From: Azolla pinnata
Lineage: Eukaryota; Streptophyta; Polypodiopsida; Salviniales; Salviniaceae
Direction of reading: 5' to 3'
Length of the DNA: 64,000 bases
Assembly: GCA_037176905.1 (NCBI GenBank)
Contig: JBBBWG010014557.1
Span: 19,549-83,548 of the forward strand
Part shown: positions 1 through 12,900 of the stretch, in pieces
Layout: each line of letters begins with the position of its first letter
Numbering within the stretch: position 1 is the stretch's first letter
Position numbers and translations under genes: made by a program
Notes under the pieces: model-generated
Told to the model about the DNA's origin: nothing
The model's input: only the letters and a program-made list of their open reading frames with translations
Databases searched by the model: none

Positions 1-662
1 ACAGCATTGACACGATGACCATCAAACTTTTGAGTTACTTAGTACCACAATCATGTAGTGACAATTTTTTAGCTTCTGTATCAGATAACGAAGTCATAAT
101 TGATCAAGGTTTATAGAAGAGCCTTGCCTTTCTCCACAATCCGCCTATCAATGAAGCAACTTCTTCAATTACAAGAAACTGTTTTGACAATCTATAACAA
201 TTCCTTGCATCTATTTACATGTAATTCTTTGACAAATCAACCAATATATGTCAGCCAATATATGATGTAAGCAACAAAAGAATGATGAAGAACAACTCGG
301 ATGTAACCAATATATGTCAGCCAAGTTACTGAAGAACTGAGATAAAAAGTTAGCAGAAAATATATCCATGATACATCAAAAATAGACAAGATACAGATAA
401 CATTCAATACATCGGGGACAATGTCGCTTGATCAAAAAGTTTCAAAGAGAAGAATATCAGATTTTCCTTTTTAATGTCATGAGAAGTTACAAATAGAGAG
501 TCTTGCATTTCAGCTCTTTCCCAACCTGAATCACAAACAAATAAATACAAGCCAACATGCCACTGAAACTTCATATCACAGATTGGCTCCCTCTGAATGT
601 GCTCACTCTCTTAACAAGAAATTTTCATTGAAAGCTTCCTATTTGGATTACACTCGCAGAAA
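1..662. other. 3' flank of the PRP5-like helicase gene
   Basis: AT-rich sequence after the helicase stop codon (the gene runs on the minus strand). It probably holds the 3' UTR and terminator. I see no open frame with coding character on either strand and no clear repeat. A short motif with 'accaatatatgtcagccaa' occurs twice, near 240 and 306. Confidence 0.4.
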
Positions 663-3600
663 TTACAAAACTGAATACTTGCCGGGCCGACCTCCACCGG
701 GGAGTGATAAAGCCGCAGCAGTACACTCCTCCAGTAACCTTTTGATTTCTGCCTTGGCTTTTTTCACAGAGTTCTCCGTAGAACCTTCAATGAAAAGATA
801 AAGCTTCCTCTCTCCAGGGGCTGGAAGCTTTCCAGGGGGGAAATACTGCCCTCTTGTCGTAATCGCTGCTTCAGTCCATTCACTTATTGGCCCTAGGAAA
901 TCCTTATGAGTAACTTTCCACCGAGCATGCTGAGGGAAATCATTAATCTCTAGTTCTGCCTCATAATGCTCAGGCATTGCATCTGCTTGAATCTTTGAAA
1001 GATTGTGCTGTAAATTGATAACAGCTGCAAAAGCTGCAGCCTTTGCTGCAGCTTCATTGGCTACAGTGGCTACGGGAGGAACCGCACCAACATTGAGGCC
1101 AGGAAACCCTAATCCTGGGATAGAAGGAACAATCCCTGGAAAAATTAAACAATGACTTCAGTTGGGATTTGTGTGGCTTAACAAATCAAAGATCTTACAC
1201 ATTGTGCTAATTACATGCATATTGTCCATAAATATAAATGAGCAATGGAACAACTTAGTGCCTTCAGAATATGTGTTACTAGATTGATATTGATCACAAA
1301 CAAAGCGTGCAGGCACGCACTGAAAACATTTCTTCCATGTGCAAGCAGTTCAAATTTAAAAACAGATGCAGCAGATAGCATACTATTTAAATGAAAAGGA
1401 TGAAAGAAAGGAAACGAACCTGTCGTGGTACCTATAGCTGGCACGTTCGGCAATCCCATAGATACACCCGTCAAACCAAGCTGTGGAATTATTCCTCCTG
1501 AAACACCTTGAGTCAATGACAGCAATTGACTACTGACACCAAATGGAGGTTGCTGTTGTTGCTGCTGCTGCCCTACAGCCTTTGCTACCATTGCAGCTGC
1601 TGCAGCAGCTGCTACTTGTGCCAGATCACCTCCAGCTTTCCGGATGCCATCATCATCAGATTCTGAATCCGATTTATCCTCTTCTTCCTCGAATCCATAT
1701 TCCTTCGCTTGTGCTTTCTTGGCAGCTCTCATGGCTTCATCTTCTTCTTCATTGAACTTGAAACCACTTCCACCATACCCACTACCATGTGCTTGTTCTG
1801 TGCCCTGGTGCACTTTGGCCATGAATTCGTCCGCCAACTTCTTTAAATCTTCAGGAACAGCCTGCTCAGAGAGCTGCAGTGCCTTGACTAAGTCAGGTGC
1901 ATATCGTGCTTCCTCCGGCGAAATGAATGTGATGGCAACACCCTTCTTCCCTGCCCTTCCTGTCCGACCGACTCGATGAACATAATCCTCATAATGATTT
2001 GGAACATCAAAGTTGACAACAAGCTCGAGATCTTTCACATCGAGACCCCTTGCTGCAATGCTTGTTGCAACAAGCAGATTGCATACATTAGTTTTGAAGT
2101 CGCTAAGGGTTGATTCTCTGTCTGTCTGCTCCTTCCCTCCATGGAGGGATAAACAGGGATACCCATTCCTCATTAGATCTCTGAAAAGGTTATCACATTT
2201 GTCTTGTGAATGGACAAAGACTAAAACCTTCCCCTTGTCATACCATTCTCCCAAAAGCTCCAGCAATCTCAAGAACCTTTCTCCATCTGGTCTTACCTCC
2301 ACGGTTTGAGTGATGTCCTTGTTGACCACACTCCTTCCCCCAACTTGTATTTCCACTGGTCGTGTCAAAACCTTCCTAGCAAGTACCTCCACCTGCCGAG
2401 GAAAGGTTGCAGAAAACAGTACAGTTTGCCTATCAGGCCTTGTGTTTTGAACTATTCTGGTGATTTGAGGTTCGAAACCCATATCAAACATACGATCTGC
2501 TTCATCCAAGACAAGGTAAGTCACCCTCCTAAGATTGGTGATCTTGCCAGCACTGGTGCACAAGATATCAATCATTCGGCCAGGTGTACATACTACAATT
2601 TCAGCTCCTCGTTTCAGATCACTTATTTGTTGGGCCACTCCAGACCCTCCATAGACAGGAACGGCTGCTAAACCTAGAGCTTTAGAGAACTTCTTAATGT
2701 CATTATAGATTTGTTGCACAAGTTCCCTTGTCGGGGCCATGATGAGACCTATTGGTCCATCACCAGAAACGAGCGGAGGCTGATCCTTTATATGCCGCAA
2801 CATAGGTAAAACGAAAGCAAGAGTCTTTCCTGACCCCGTCTTTGCAATGCCAATGCAATCTCTACCACTCATAATGATAGGAAGAGCCTGAGACTGGATA
2901 GGCATCGGCTTTTCAAATCCCATCTTCTTGATTATATCCAGAATTTTAGTTGCAAGTCCGGTCTGATTCCACGTCTTAATTGGCCTTGGCACATCCTTAC
3001 CTCTTATTCTCAACTCCAAGTCTTTTCTGTATGCTGCAACTTCTTCGATGCTCATCCTTGATATCTCTTTCACTTCAATGTAGAAGTTCTTCCTGAATGG
3101 CATGTAGTCGATTTTTGAATGATCCACGAGGGCTAGCTTCTCAACCTTGGTCTTCTTCACTCGTTTCATGAACTCGTCATCATCCTCATCTTCATCTTCT
3201 TCATCCTCTTCCTTTTCATTATTTGCATCCTCAGAATCACTATCGTCCCCTGGAAGAATGCGTCCAGTTGCATTTCTTAAAACATTCTTGGCCAGGTTGG
3301 CACCATTAGAAACTGCTACTGAACTCTTTGTTTTTGAAGAATCCACAATAGCTGTAGCAGTTCCACCTCTTAGAGCATCCTCAGCGTCCAATTTCTCAAC
3401 CTCAGGCAAAACCATTGAATTCATAAAAGCATCGAGGGGATCTACATCTTCTTCATCTGCTCCTGCATTAGCTGACACGTCATCATCGCCTTCCATTTTG
3501 ACATCCTTCAGAGATCCATTAGCTTCACCATGCTCATCAACCATGGATACATCATTATTATCAATGTTACTGGGGTTAGATGCAGTCTTCTTAACCCCAT

Positions 3601-5425
3601 CGACGTCTTCTTCATCAGACTCCTCGCCTTCAAGAGTCCATGCTTTACCACTATTTGGCTGCTCCTCACCTTTATTTTTCATCTCCTCTTCTTCTTTCCT
3701 CCTGCGGAGCTCCTGCCATTCTTGGACTCTCCTCCTTCTCTTCTCTGCTTCTTCATCAAGTTTCCTTTGCTCTTCTTCGAGATCTTCTTGTTGAGGGGAT
3801 GCTTCTTTCTTAACTTTGGTTTCGGTTTCTTCTTCTTTCCGTCGCCTTCTCCTCCCTTTGTCTCTCTCTTCATCCTCTTCTTTGTTCTTCTCTATTTCAG
3901 GCTCTCGTTCTCTGTGCTTTTTTCTCTCGCCTTTGCTGCTGTCTCTCTCTTGATCCTCATCTCTTCTTCTTCGCTTTCGATCCTCCTCCCCATCCCGATC
4001 CCTGCGCTTTCGATCCTCCTCCCCATCCCGATCCCTTCGCTTCCGATCCTCCTCCCCATCCCGATCCCTTCGCTTCCGATCCTCCTCCCCATCCCGATCC
4101 CTTCGCTTCCGATCCTCCTCCCCATCTCGGTCCCGTCGCTTTCGATCCTCCTCCCCATCTCGGTCCCTTCGCTTTCGATCCTCCTCCCCATCTCGGTCCC
4201 TCAGTTTTTTGTCATCGGCATCCCTTTCCCTGTGCTTCTTCTCATCTTCAGCATCCCTCTCCCTGTGCTTCTTATCACCATCTACATCCCTCTCCCTGTG
4301 CTTCTTATCACCATCAGCACCCCTCTCCCTGTGCTTCTTGTCACCGTCAGCATCCCTCTCCCTGTGCTTCTTATCACCGTCAGCATCCCTCTCCCTGTGC
4401 TTCTTATCACCATCAGCACCCTTCTCCTTGTGCTTCTTATCACCGTCAACATCTCTTTCCCTATGTTTCTTATCACCTTCAACATCCCTCTCCCTGTGCT
4501 TCTTATCATCTTCAACGTCCCTGAGCTTCTTATCATCTTCAACGTCCCTGAGCTTCTTATCATCTTCAACGTCCCTGTGCTTCTTATCATCTTCAACGTC
4601 CCTGTGCTTCTTATCATCTTCAACGTCCCTGTGCTTCTTATCATCTTCAACTTCCCTTTCTTTGTGCTTCCTATCATCTTCGACAGCCTGCTCCCTGTGC
4701 TTCTTGTCATCTTCAGCATCCCTTTCTTTGTGCTTCTTACCATCTTCAGAATCCCTTTCTCTAGGCTTCCTGTCATCTTCCACATCTCTATCTCGGTGTT
4801 TCTTATCATCTTCGTCTCTGTCTCTGCGCTTCCTATCATCGTCTACATCCCTATCCCTCCGTTTTCTATCATTATCATCCGTTTCTCGTTGTTTCCTACC
4901 ACTTTCATCCCTGTCTCTGTGCTTCTTGTCGTCCTCGTCCCTTACTCTCCGTTTCTTATCGTCTTCATCCTTGTCTCTGTGTTTCCTATTATCATCTTCA
5001 GCATCCCTGCCGCGGTGTTTCTTCTCGTCTTCGCCATCTTTGTCTCTGCTCTTCTTGTCCTCATCATCTCTTTCTCTGTCTGCATCGCGTTTCTCTCTCT
5101 CTCTTCTCTCGCGTTTCTCCCGCTCTCTCTCCTTGGCATCCGGCCTCTCCTTGCCTCTCTCTTTCGCATCTCCTCTATCCTTACCTCGGTCTCTGCTGCC
5201 GCTGAGGTCGTCGCGCTCCACCTCAGCAGCGTCAACATCGGCATCGGAATCGTCGTCCCGGTCTCGTTCCTGCTGCTTCTTCTGCTTCCGCCGGCTCTCC
5301 TTCTCCTTCTCCTTCTCCCTGTCTTTCTCCCGATCCTTGTGCTCGCGATCTCGGGGTTTCTCTCGGTCTCGATCGCGCCCGCCGCCGCGGCTGCTCCTGT
5401 CTTTCTCCTTCTCGCGGTGCGCCAT
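663..5425 (-). CDS. RH42: DEAD-box ATP-dependent RNA helicase, PRP5/DDX46 (plant RH42) type
   Basis: Two exons, 5425-1420 and 1135-663, joined by a 284-base GT-AG intron (CAG/GTTCGT ... TTCCAG), give 1492 residues. Known role of the family: an ATPase that remodels U2 snRNP at the branch point during prespliceosome assembly in the nucleus. Seen here: Q-motif region GFEKPMPIQSQ (836-846), Walker A AKTGSGKT (861-868), DEAD (974-977), SAT, and HRVGRTGRAG (1150-1159). Exon 2 supplies the conserved C-terminal KH-like part (NDFPQHARWKVTHKDFLGP). The N-terminal 490 or so residues are almost only R, K, D, E and H, built from tandem repeats. This makes the protein clearly longer than the roughly 1000-1200 residues usual for the family. 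The start is the first ATG, followed by MAHREKEKDRSSRGGG. Assignment to this subfamily is firm. Confidence 0.95.
3975..4205 (-). repeat. 33-base coding repeat, 7 copies (EEDRKRRDRDG)
   Basis: Inside the helicase N-terminus, a 33-base unit is repeated seven times head to tail. Each copy encodes EEDRKRRDRDG, with only silent third-base changes between copies (for example cccgat versus ctcggt). The near-identity suggests recent expansion. Confidence 0.95.
4206..4500 (-). repeat. 33-base coding repeat, about 8 copies (DGDKKHRERDA/V)
   Basis: A second array directly beside the EEDRKRRDRDG array. It encodes variants of DGDKKHRERDA (also HRERGA, HKEKGA and HRERDV). It is more diverged than the neighbouring array, so probably older. 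Confidence 0.9.
4501..4660 (-). repeat. 27-base coding repeat, 5-6 copies (DVEDDKKHR)
   Basis: A third array in the same helicase exon, with period 27 instead of 33. It encodes DVEDDKKHR or DVEDDKKLR. The 9-residue unit looks like the 11-residue unit with the RE step deleted. Confidence 0.9.
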
Positions 5426-5694
5426 AGCTGCTTCAGACGCGCGCGCAGAGCCCTGGTCTCCGTTTTAACATTGTTGTTTTTTGACTCTCTTGTTAGCATT
5501 ACGGAAGGGACATTGTACTACTACAAATTAGCGACAGCTTAAAAAATATCCCTCCCAAACTGTGCTCAGCTCAGGATATGCAAGGGAAATGTTGTTATCG
5601 TATGGAGCAGGAAACTTGTTCGGAAATCTGGCATTTCTCTGACTCGGGAAAATTTGGACTGCCTAGCTAGCTTTCCGCCAAGCTGAATAATCCA

Positions 5695-5727
<33 letters not shown>

Positions 5728-6991
5728 TTGTTGTAGGAATCTGCCGAATCAAACCAGGTGTGCTATGGATTTCTCGAGAAAATCGAGCTCTTTCTTTTAT
5801 CCGACTGCTGGAATTCTAGCCCCCTTTCACCAGCATGTGGCCAAGCCCTGTCGAAATTCAGGGACTTTCTATTGTTGCTAGGACATATAGATCCATAGAC
5901 ATTGTCTCTAAGGGGCTTTGACTTCACATTTGTTCCACCTCCACTTTGTCATCATGAGAAGATAACGAGGGGCCTGTTGATTGACGATGAGGAACTGCAT
6001 TCTTTTGCAGTTAGATTGGACAATTAACTTCAATGTGTTGGGAAGCAATCAGAGAAGAGGTGAGAGAGTTGGACATCTAGTCAACCAAGTCTTGATGATG
6101 TCGGATTTTACTAATTGAATGACTCTCAGGTGAGAGTTATTTCTTTTGCCGATAGCTTGTTGCTTGCTTTCAAGGCAACTGACTGATTTGTCATAGGCCA
6201 CTCTGACAGTGTTTGGATCATGTGGATCAGTGAAGGACAATATGTTTGTTGAACCACTATTCTCAACCTTGAAACTCTGACGCCATATGCTATGAGATGG
6301 GAATATAGTTAGAAGACACTTGATCAAAAACTATTACGAACATGAAAGCAAGTGACAGGTAAAGAATTGCATCTAGGCTGTTTCCGACCATTCTAGCTTC
6401 TCAGCCCAAGCGAGACAAAGCAGCTGATCCAACGACATATTCACCTCCAATGCACCCTCAATAGAATGTAAAATTTGCACCTAAAATTTGATTCCACAAA
6501 AGTTGAAACAAATGTCTCCATCTTGGCACCTTGGCCAAATTGCAAATCTACACTCAAAATCATGGAATGCAGATTTTAAATGTAAGCAAATTTGGAAAGT
6601 GAGTTGAGAAGCTATGCGCGAAGAGACTGCGAAATTTAATGCAGAAAAATTGATGCTGCATTTCATCCATTTATATATATAACATGAATCCAAAGAATGA
6701 AGCCAGATGAATTCCCCTGGCCTTTACATTACTGAAATATGGAGGTATGTTTCCCACTCTAAAAACCTACCCTAACCTGCACGGCCTCAGCATGTACCTG
6801 TTCTACTTACATACAAACCACTGCTAATTGTACACTCATGCCGTGCCTTGCAGGTGAGGGGCTATATACACACATCCCCCTCCTTCGTGAGGCGAGGAAA
6901 GGTTTCCATCTTGCTGAGCCACGCAACTATACAAGGGCTTTTGCAAGATCGATTTGCGTAGAAGATTAAGCATGTATGGAATCGCATCGAG
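5426..6991. other. Intergenic: helicase promoter side and ATG2 3' side
   Basis: No credible gene. It contains the likely helicase 5' UTR and promoter, a (GAT)n microsatellite at about 5695-5727, and the 3' UTR of ATG2 towards 6992. The small open frames here show no conserved motif. Confidence 0.4.
5695..5727. repeat. (GAT)n microsatellite
   Basis: About ten uninterrupted ATG/GAT units upstream of the helicase start codon. Confidence 0.95.
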
Positions 6992-9900
6992 TCATTGAAA
7001 CATCTTGGGATGTGACTCGGGTGGTGGGCCGGAATGCTTCTCTTCTGACTCTCTCCTGTGTTCTGGGTCAAGACTGCAAATCAAAGCATAGGTCACCAAA
7101 GAAGCACCATCCAAAAGGAGCACATACTTGAAAAGGGGTACAACAACAGGAAAAGGCATTGTAACTAGCTTAAAATCACAAATTTGAAAGGGGTACAACA
7201 CAGGAAAAAGGCTTGAAGAATCAACCAACAAAGAAAAAGCATGTAAGTAGCTTAAAATCACATGTTTGAAAGGCTTGAAGAATCAACCAGCAAAGGAAAA
7301 GCAGGTAACTAGCTTAAAATCACAAGTTTGAAAGGCTTGAAGAATCAACCAGCAAAGAAAAAGCATGTAACTAGCTTAAAATCGCATATTTGAAAGGCTT
7401 GAACATCAACCAACAAAGAAAAAGCATGTAAAGCTTATTAATTCGAGCGACGAGATCACCTGTTTTGTACCCCAAGAAGAGCTCGATGCATAGCTCCAGC
7501 GGCTGCTACAGCCGGTGCAACTGCTGCTGCTGGAGCAGCTCTCAAGGCACTTGCAACAGCTGTGCTAGTACCTGCCCCCCTCTGGTATGCCTTCACTGGA
7601 TTACCTATCAACGACGATGCCGTCCGTTCTAGCCCCCGAGAAAGGCTCTCACATGCCTGAGAAAGAAAAACTTTAAGATTATAGAGAGTCAAAAAAATTT
7701 GGGAGTGCTCGAATGGAGACTTTGACACGGTTTCTTTTTTTGTTTTAGAAAAACCTGTTTGAGGCCTTCACGCATGTCTTCCGGTTGGCTCTGCTTCTCT
7801 GGCATCTCCACTTTTTCTAAAGAGCTTGAAAGACCTACAGCCCCAAGAGCTGACTCCGTCTGAATTAGAAACTCATGAGCCCCAGCTGCTAATTGTACTC
7901 CAAGTCCCACCGCCTCAAGAGAGATGCTTCGTAGGAATGCCATAGCACCTGTGTGGCACAAACACTCGCATTTAGAATCGTTATTATTAAATGCAGCCAT
8001 CTGCAAAGACAAATGTGGTTAAACAAATGCAATCGATACTAATCACAACCAGTCAAATTTGTTAATATGACCTTTTGCCATCTCAGTGCTTAAGAAAAAT
8101 GAAAAAGAAAGAAAGGTTGGTTTCGTTCAGTTTCATTAGTTTGTGTTATTCTTTTGTTCTTCATGGTTGAAAAGCCAAGAAGCATGAGAATTTGAATAGA
8201 CACAAAGAATACTACTAAAAACTCAAACCTTTTCTCATTCCCCGAAGCAGACTGCGTCTATCTCTTTTATAATGTTCAGCTGGCAACACAACAAGTTTAG
8301 CTGCACCAGACCCCACATTAAATAAGGGCCGTATAGGACCAAGCCCTTTGAGAAGTTTATGGATCTACAACACACGAAATGCAGGATATGTGTCATATCA
8401 TTCCTGGGCTCTGAAAATTTTATCCAGGAATACGGAAGTGAAGCCTTACCTGGTTGTGGGATATGTCTTCCAGCCACTCCCCAACTATTATACCAGAAAG
8501 AGTTCCCCAGCCACGTACTCCCAAAGCTCTTACATGCTTCAAATCAAGTTCGACACCCTGCATTGGTTCGAACCCCATTTAGAATACGATCCCCTTCAAA
8601 CAGGAAATTCAAGAATAGTGCTTTGAGGGTCATCTTGCCTTCCATGATACTAGATTAAATAGTTCAGCATAGTTTCCTCCACTAAGTGCTCCAATATCTA
8701 TGCGTCGAGGAACATAATCCACCCTAATACTAAAAGGTTTTAGCTCACACATCTGAAAGAAAAAAAAATCCCATACACAGACTGAGAATCATGTAAACAT
8801 ATGAAATTGTTTCTTCGTAAAATTTACAGTCAAATCTAGGTACCTGGAAGAAAGGAAGCAGCGGGTCCTCAGTAGCCTCCGGCACCTTTTCATCTAAGAT
8901 CAGACCTTCCATACCAGCTACTTGTGGAAAGAATATCTCCTCGTAACCTAAATGTAGCTCTTGAGGTGACGTAGATGGAGAAGATGAGAAGAAACTAGCA
9001 AGAAAATCGATATGCCGTTGGTCAAGATGCAAGAGTATTGGTAATAACTGCACAGACAACCTGAATGGTAGAACATTTAGCACTTGGATGAGAAAATCAT
9101 AATAGGTAAGATTAATCACATAAAGTGATCTTCAAGCTGTACAATCTTACCGGTACTCTTCTAATAGAACCGTGGGCTCAGGCCTCACAGCCTCGAGCTC
9201 TAACTTCAGTGCTTTGGCAGATGACTCTCGTGGGAAGGATTTGGACCGGTGGTATCCTAAAACCTTTAAATCAAATCTTCAATTATGTTTCCTACAAGTA
9301 TCTTATGCATCAGAATGTTGAAAACGCAGGCATACCTTTTTCCATGGGGCATCCTTACTGCAGTCATAAATACGGACATCCCGAATGCTCAGAGACATCC
9401 TTGATGCAAAGACCCCAATTTCAGGGAACCTATCATATTGAAGATCTAAACCACTGCATATCACTTCCACACACACGCCCACTTGCCTACCCTCATTAGC
9501 TTGGTTACCAACCCAATCAGATCCCCCATATAACCGCCATCGAAAATTCAAATCTTGCAGAACCACCCTACCTACTGATTGCGGATATTTGGATGACAAA
9601 CCAAGCCCCTTTCTTGAACCCTGTAACAGGCTTCCCCTCTGATTCTTGGATCTGCATTTCTCAACCTCGATTGGGACATGATTCTCTAAAACATTGAAAC
9701 TATGGCCATCATACCAACCTCCACTCCCCTCCACTGCAATCACCATGTCAAAATCATCACCAGGATGTTGAGAGCGGAGTGGACCCTTCCCGCTATATGT
9801 TGGAGAAGACAGTGAGGATGGCTTTTTTGCAACATAGTAGTCCTCAATAAACGATGGCATGTCATCATTCTGTGATGTAGGAGTCCGATAATCCTTGGTC

Positions 9901-12900
9901 TCTCCACCATCACGAGATGAGTGATCAAACGAGCTGTACAGGCTCTCATCTGCTCCATCATCACTACTACATTCTGCCTTCCTTAGTATCTCAAAAGTTT
10001 CACCTCTCCTATCTCTCATGTTCTGGCAATCATTTAAGTTAACAGGTGCACAAGATTTACCATTAATGAATGTAAATGCATCCTCAGACATGCCTTCAGA
10101 AGCTACGCTCTTTTCGTTTTTTGACTGATTGCAGAAAGATCCTTTATCCTGAACTCTACTCCTTTGTTCATTCCCATCCCCTGTATCATGCTGACAGCAT
10201 TGCCCTGTAGGCATATGTTCAACCTCTGGCGCAAATAACTGTTGGAATTGCGCAATAAGTCTACCCAATGCAGCAGTAGTGTCATGGCATGTGTCAAGCC
10301 GAAATTGATTATTTGCACACTCCACCTCCCACTGAAGACCCTCTTCACTATTCATATGCACAATAGCTTCCATAACAGCCTCTCCAGCAACTTTTACGTA
10401 ACCAGCCTGCTGCAGAGATTCTGGTGTATAATCTAATGTTCTGTTTCTTTTGAATGTTGTATCAGCCAAGAGAAGGGCAACATCTCTCAGCCAAATTTCA
10501 TAATCTTTGCTGGCAGTATTTGATATGGCATTACTTGAAATACGTACAGCTGCTGCTGCTACAACGCATGAAACAGGTGAAAACATATCAACTTCAGCAG
10601 ATGGATCTTCTGACCTTGCTCTAAGTTTAGCTGCAGATACAGCTTCTTTACCAGGTTCATAGCATAAAGCTGCATCATGCAAATCTAGGGAAAACAAGAC
10701 ACAGTTTTCACCAGCAGAAGGTACAACTTCTGGCTCATTCAGTATTGGTTTAACCTTAAAGAGTTCTGTTGCTTCCATTTGTGGACTAGATTTCTCATTG
10801 ATAACATCACAAAACTCTTGTCGATCTGCAGGTGGACTAAAAAAGGTGATTAATACTGGCAACCAATCTAAGCGGCCTCCATGTGCAATAAATGTGCATC
10901 CACGAAATGTGACAGTTATTAACATGTCTTCAGAATGTTCACCCCCAGCCCAGGCTATGATCGATACTTCTAAGCCTGCAGACTTTGTAGCCAAGGCATT
11001 TCCCCCTCCTCCATTGCCTCGTCCAAGTGCATCACTTTGGCACGTCAAGAGCTGAAGTTCTCTAGTATTTTCTTCCAGGAGTGAGCCACTGATAGAAGCA
11101 TCTTCATGGTGCAGCCAAAAATAACTGGCATTCTGAACCATCCCTATGTGCATTACGTGCAGCAGTTGAAATTGAGTAAGATTGATCATGAAGCTACACC
11201 ACGGACTGTTACTTTTTGTCTCTGAAGACATAGCATCTGTATTTTTCCCCGTTACTCTAGATTGAACCATGACCGCTACCTCTAGAATATCAAGTGCTAT
11301 TGATATTTGATCATGATCTTTCTGAGAAGTCTTATGAGATTCCGGTGCACCGAATGTTATAGCCTCAATAAACGAGCTGAAAAATTCACTTATAAAATAT
11401 GATTGTGATTCATGAAGTTCCACTTTTAAACAGGGAATAACAACATGAACATGTACCGATGAACATTTTCTGACATCTCCACGTATTCTCTCATTTTTCT
11501 CGTCAACCGCCTCTGTGGCAGTTGCTGCTGCAAACTCAGAGTTCATCTTTCTGCCTCCCATGCCTCCTTTCTGCTGTTCTGTGACACCAATCCAGGCCCG
11601 TTCAGCAAGCACTGCCCCTCCGGTTGTTTTCGATCGAAGCAATATTCCTATATTAGGATATTTCGAACCTCCTAATGAAACTTTTAAAATATCCTGGACC
11701 TGGAAACTTAGATCAATCTGCTTTGTAGCACCTTCAAGGCTTACTTGCGGTGAAACAAGATAAAGAGTGCACTGCGTGAAAGTCGCATTAATAGAGCCAA
11801 CATGCGCAGGGTCACCATTGAACCCACCATCAGGCAGCTTTAGCTTGAATAATGGCAGTTGCATATTGCCCATTCGGTTGGTTACATCAAGGCATAGGAT
11901 GTGGTTGTTCAACATCTGTGACACTGGAGAATAAGGAGCTGCTGCAATGAGGCGTAAACTTTGTACGTATATGTCAAGTTGTATGTAGCTCCTTGTTGAG
12001 GAAACTTCGGTGGGACTAGCAGTCGTCTTCACATCATCATGACAATGACCAATAACACTAAGCAGTTTCTGCAATTTTCTGATGAATGCAGCATCAATCC
12101 ATACAATCAGAGGTTGAAAGTGAACGTTAATGATTGTGCTCTGCAACATGCCACCTTTCTTATCTCTAGGAGCACAAGAAAACTCATGCTCTATACGGCA
12201 TTGAACTGCTGGAACTTGATTTGAAAACCTCAGAAAACATCTCTTTGTCTGCGCATTACTAGTTGCAAGGTTTCTACTTCCGCAGAGAGAAACGGGATAT
12301 TTGGGTAAGGATTTCTCTATCAAAGCCTGCAGTGATTGTGAAGAAGAGCTTAATAAAATTGTGTCATGTGGACTAATATTTTGAAGTTGGTGCTTTACTT
12401 CAAATGCTTCGATCTGCTGTGCAGTTAGTTCAAGCAACACACGCTTCTGAGAAACCTGAATGAACAGCATTTAATCATATGGAGTCCATACAAAGAAAGG
12501 CTATTAGCCTCAGAACACTCTGTAATTCTGATATTTACCTGCATAGAAATACCAATATCCGAAAGAACTGCCTCAATATGATCATCCCTTGAAAAATCAG
12601 CGTGCACAGTTACAGACTCAGAAAGCCATGAAACTAAAGACTTCTTATCCCTAGTCCCAGGGTGAACCATCATCGTTTCCTCCTTGCTGTTCCCTTCTTT
12701 CAGCATAACAGAAAGTCCACTTGCCTTAATCTTGAACTCATACTCTACCTGTCTAGCTGAGTCTAGTGCATACAAAAAGTGAGGCACATTTAATGAATCA
12801 TCTTTGAAACAATTATGCTTCTCAATAATCAAAGTAAAGTATGTACCCTGAGGTATTAAAACTGAACCAGAAGCAAGACTGGATGCTGCTGTGATTGCAT

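Noticed and set aside
3530-5542. Very long plus-strand open frames (up to 670 codons) opposite the PRP5-like helicase
   Set aside because: They are the antisense of the R/K/D/E repeat arrays, whose codon pattern contains no stops on the other strand. The products are leucine/serine low complexity with no conserved motif.
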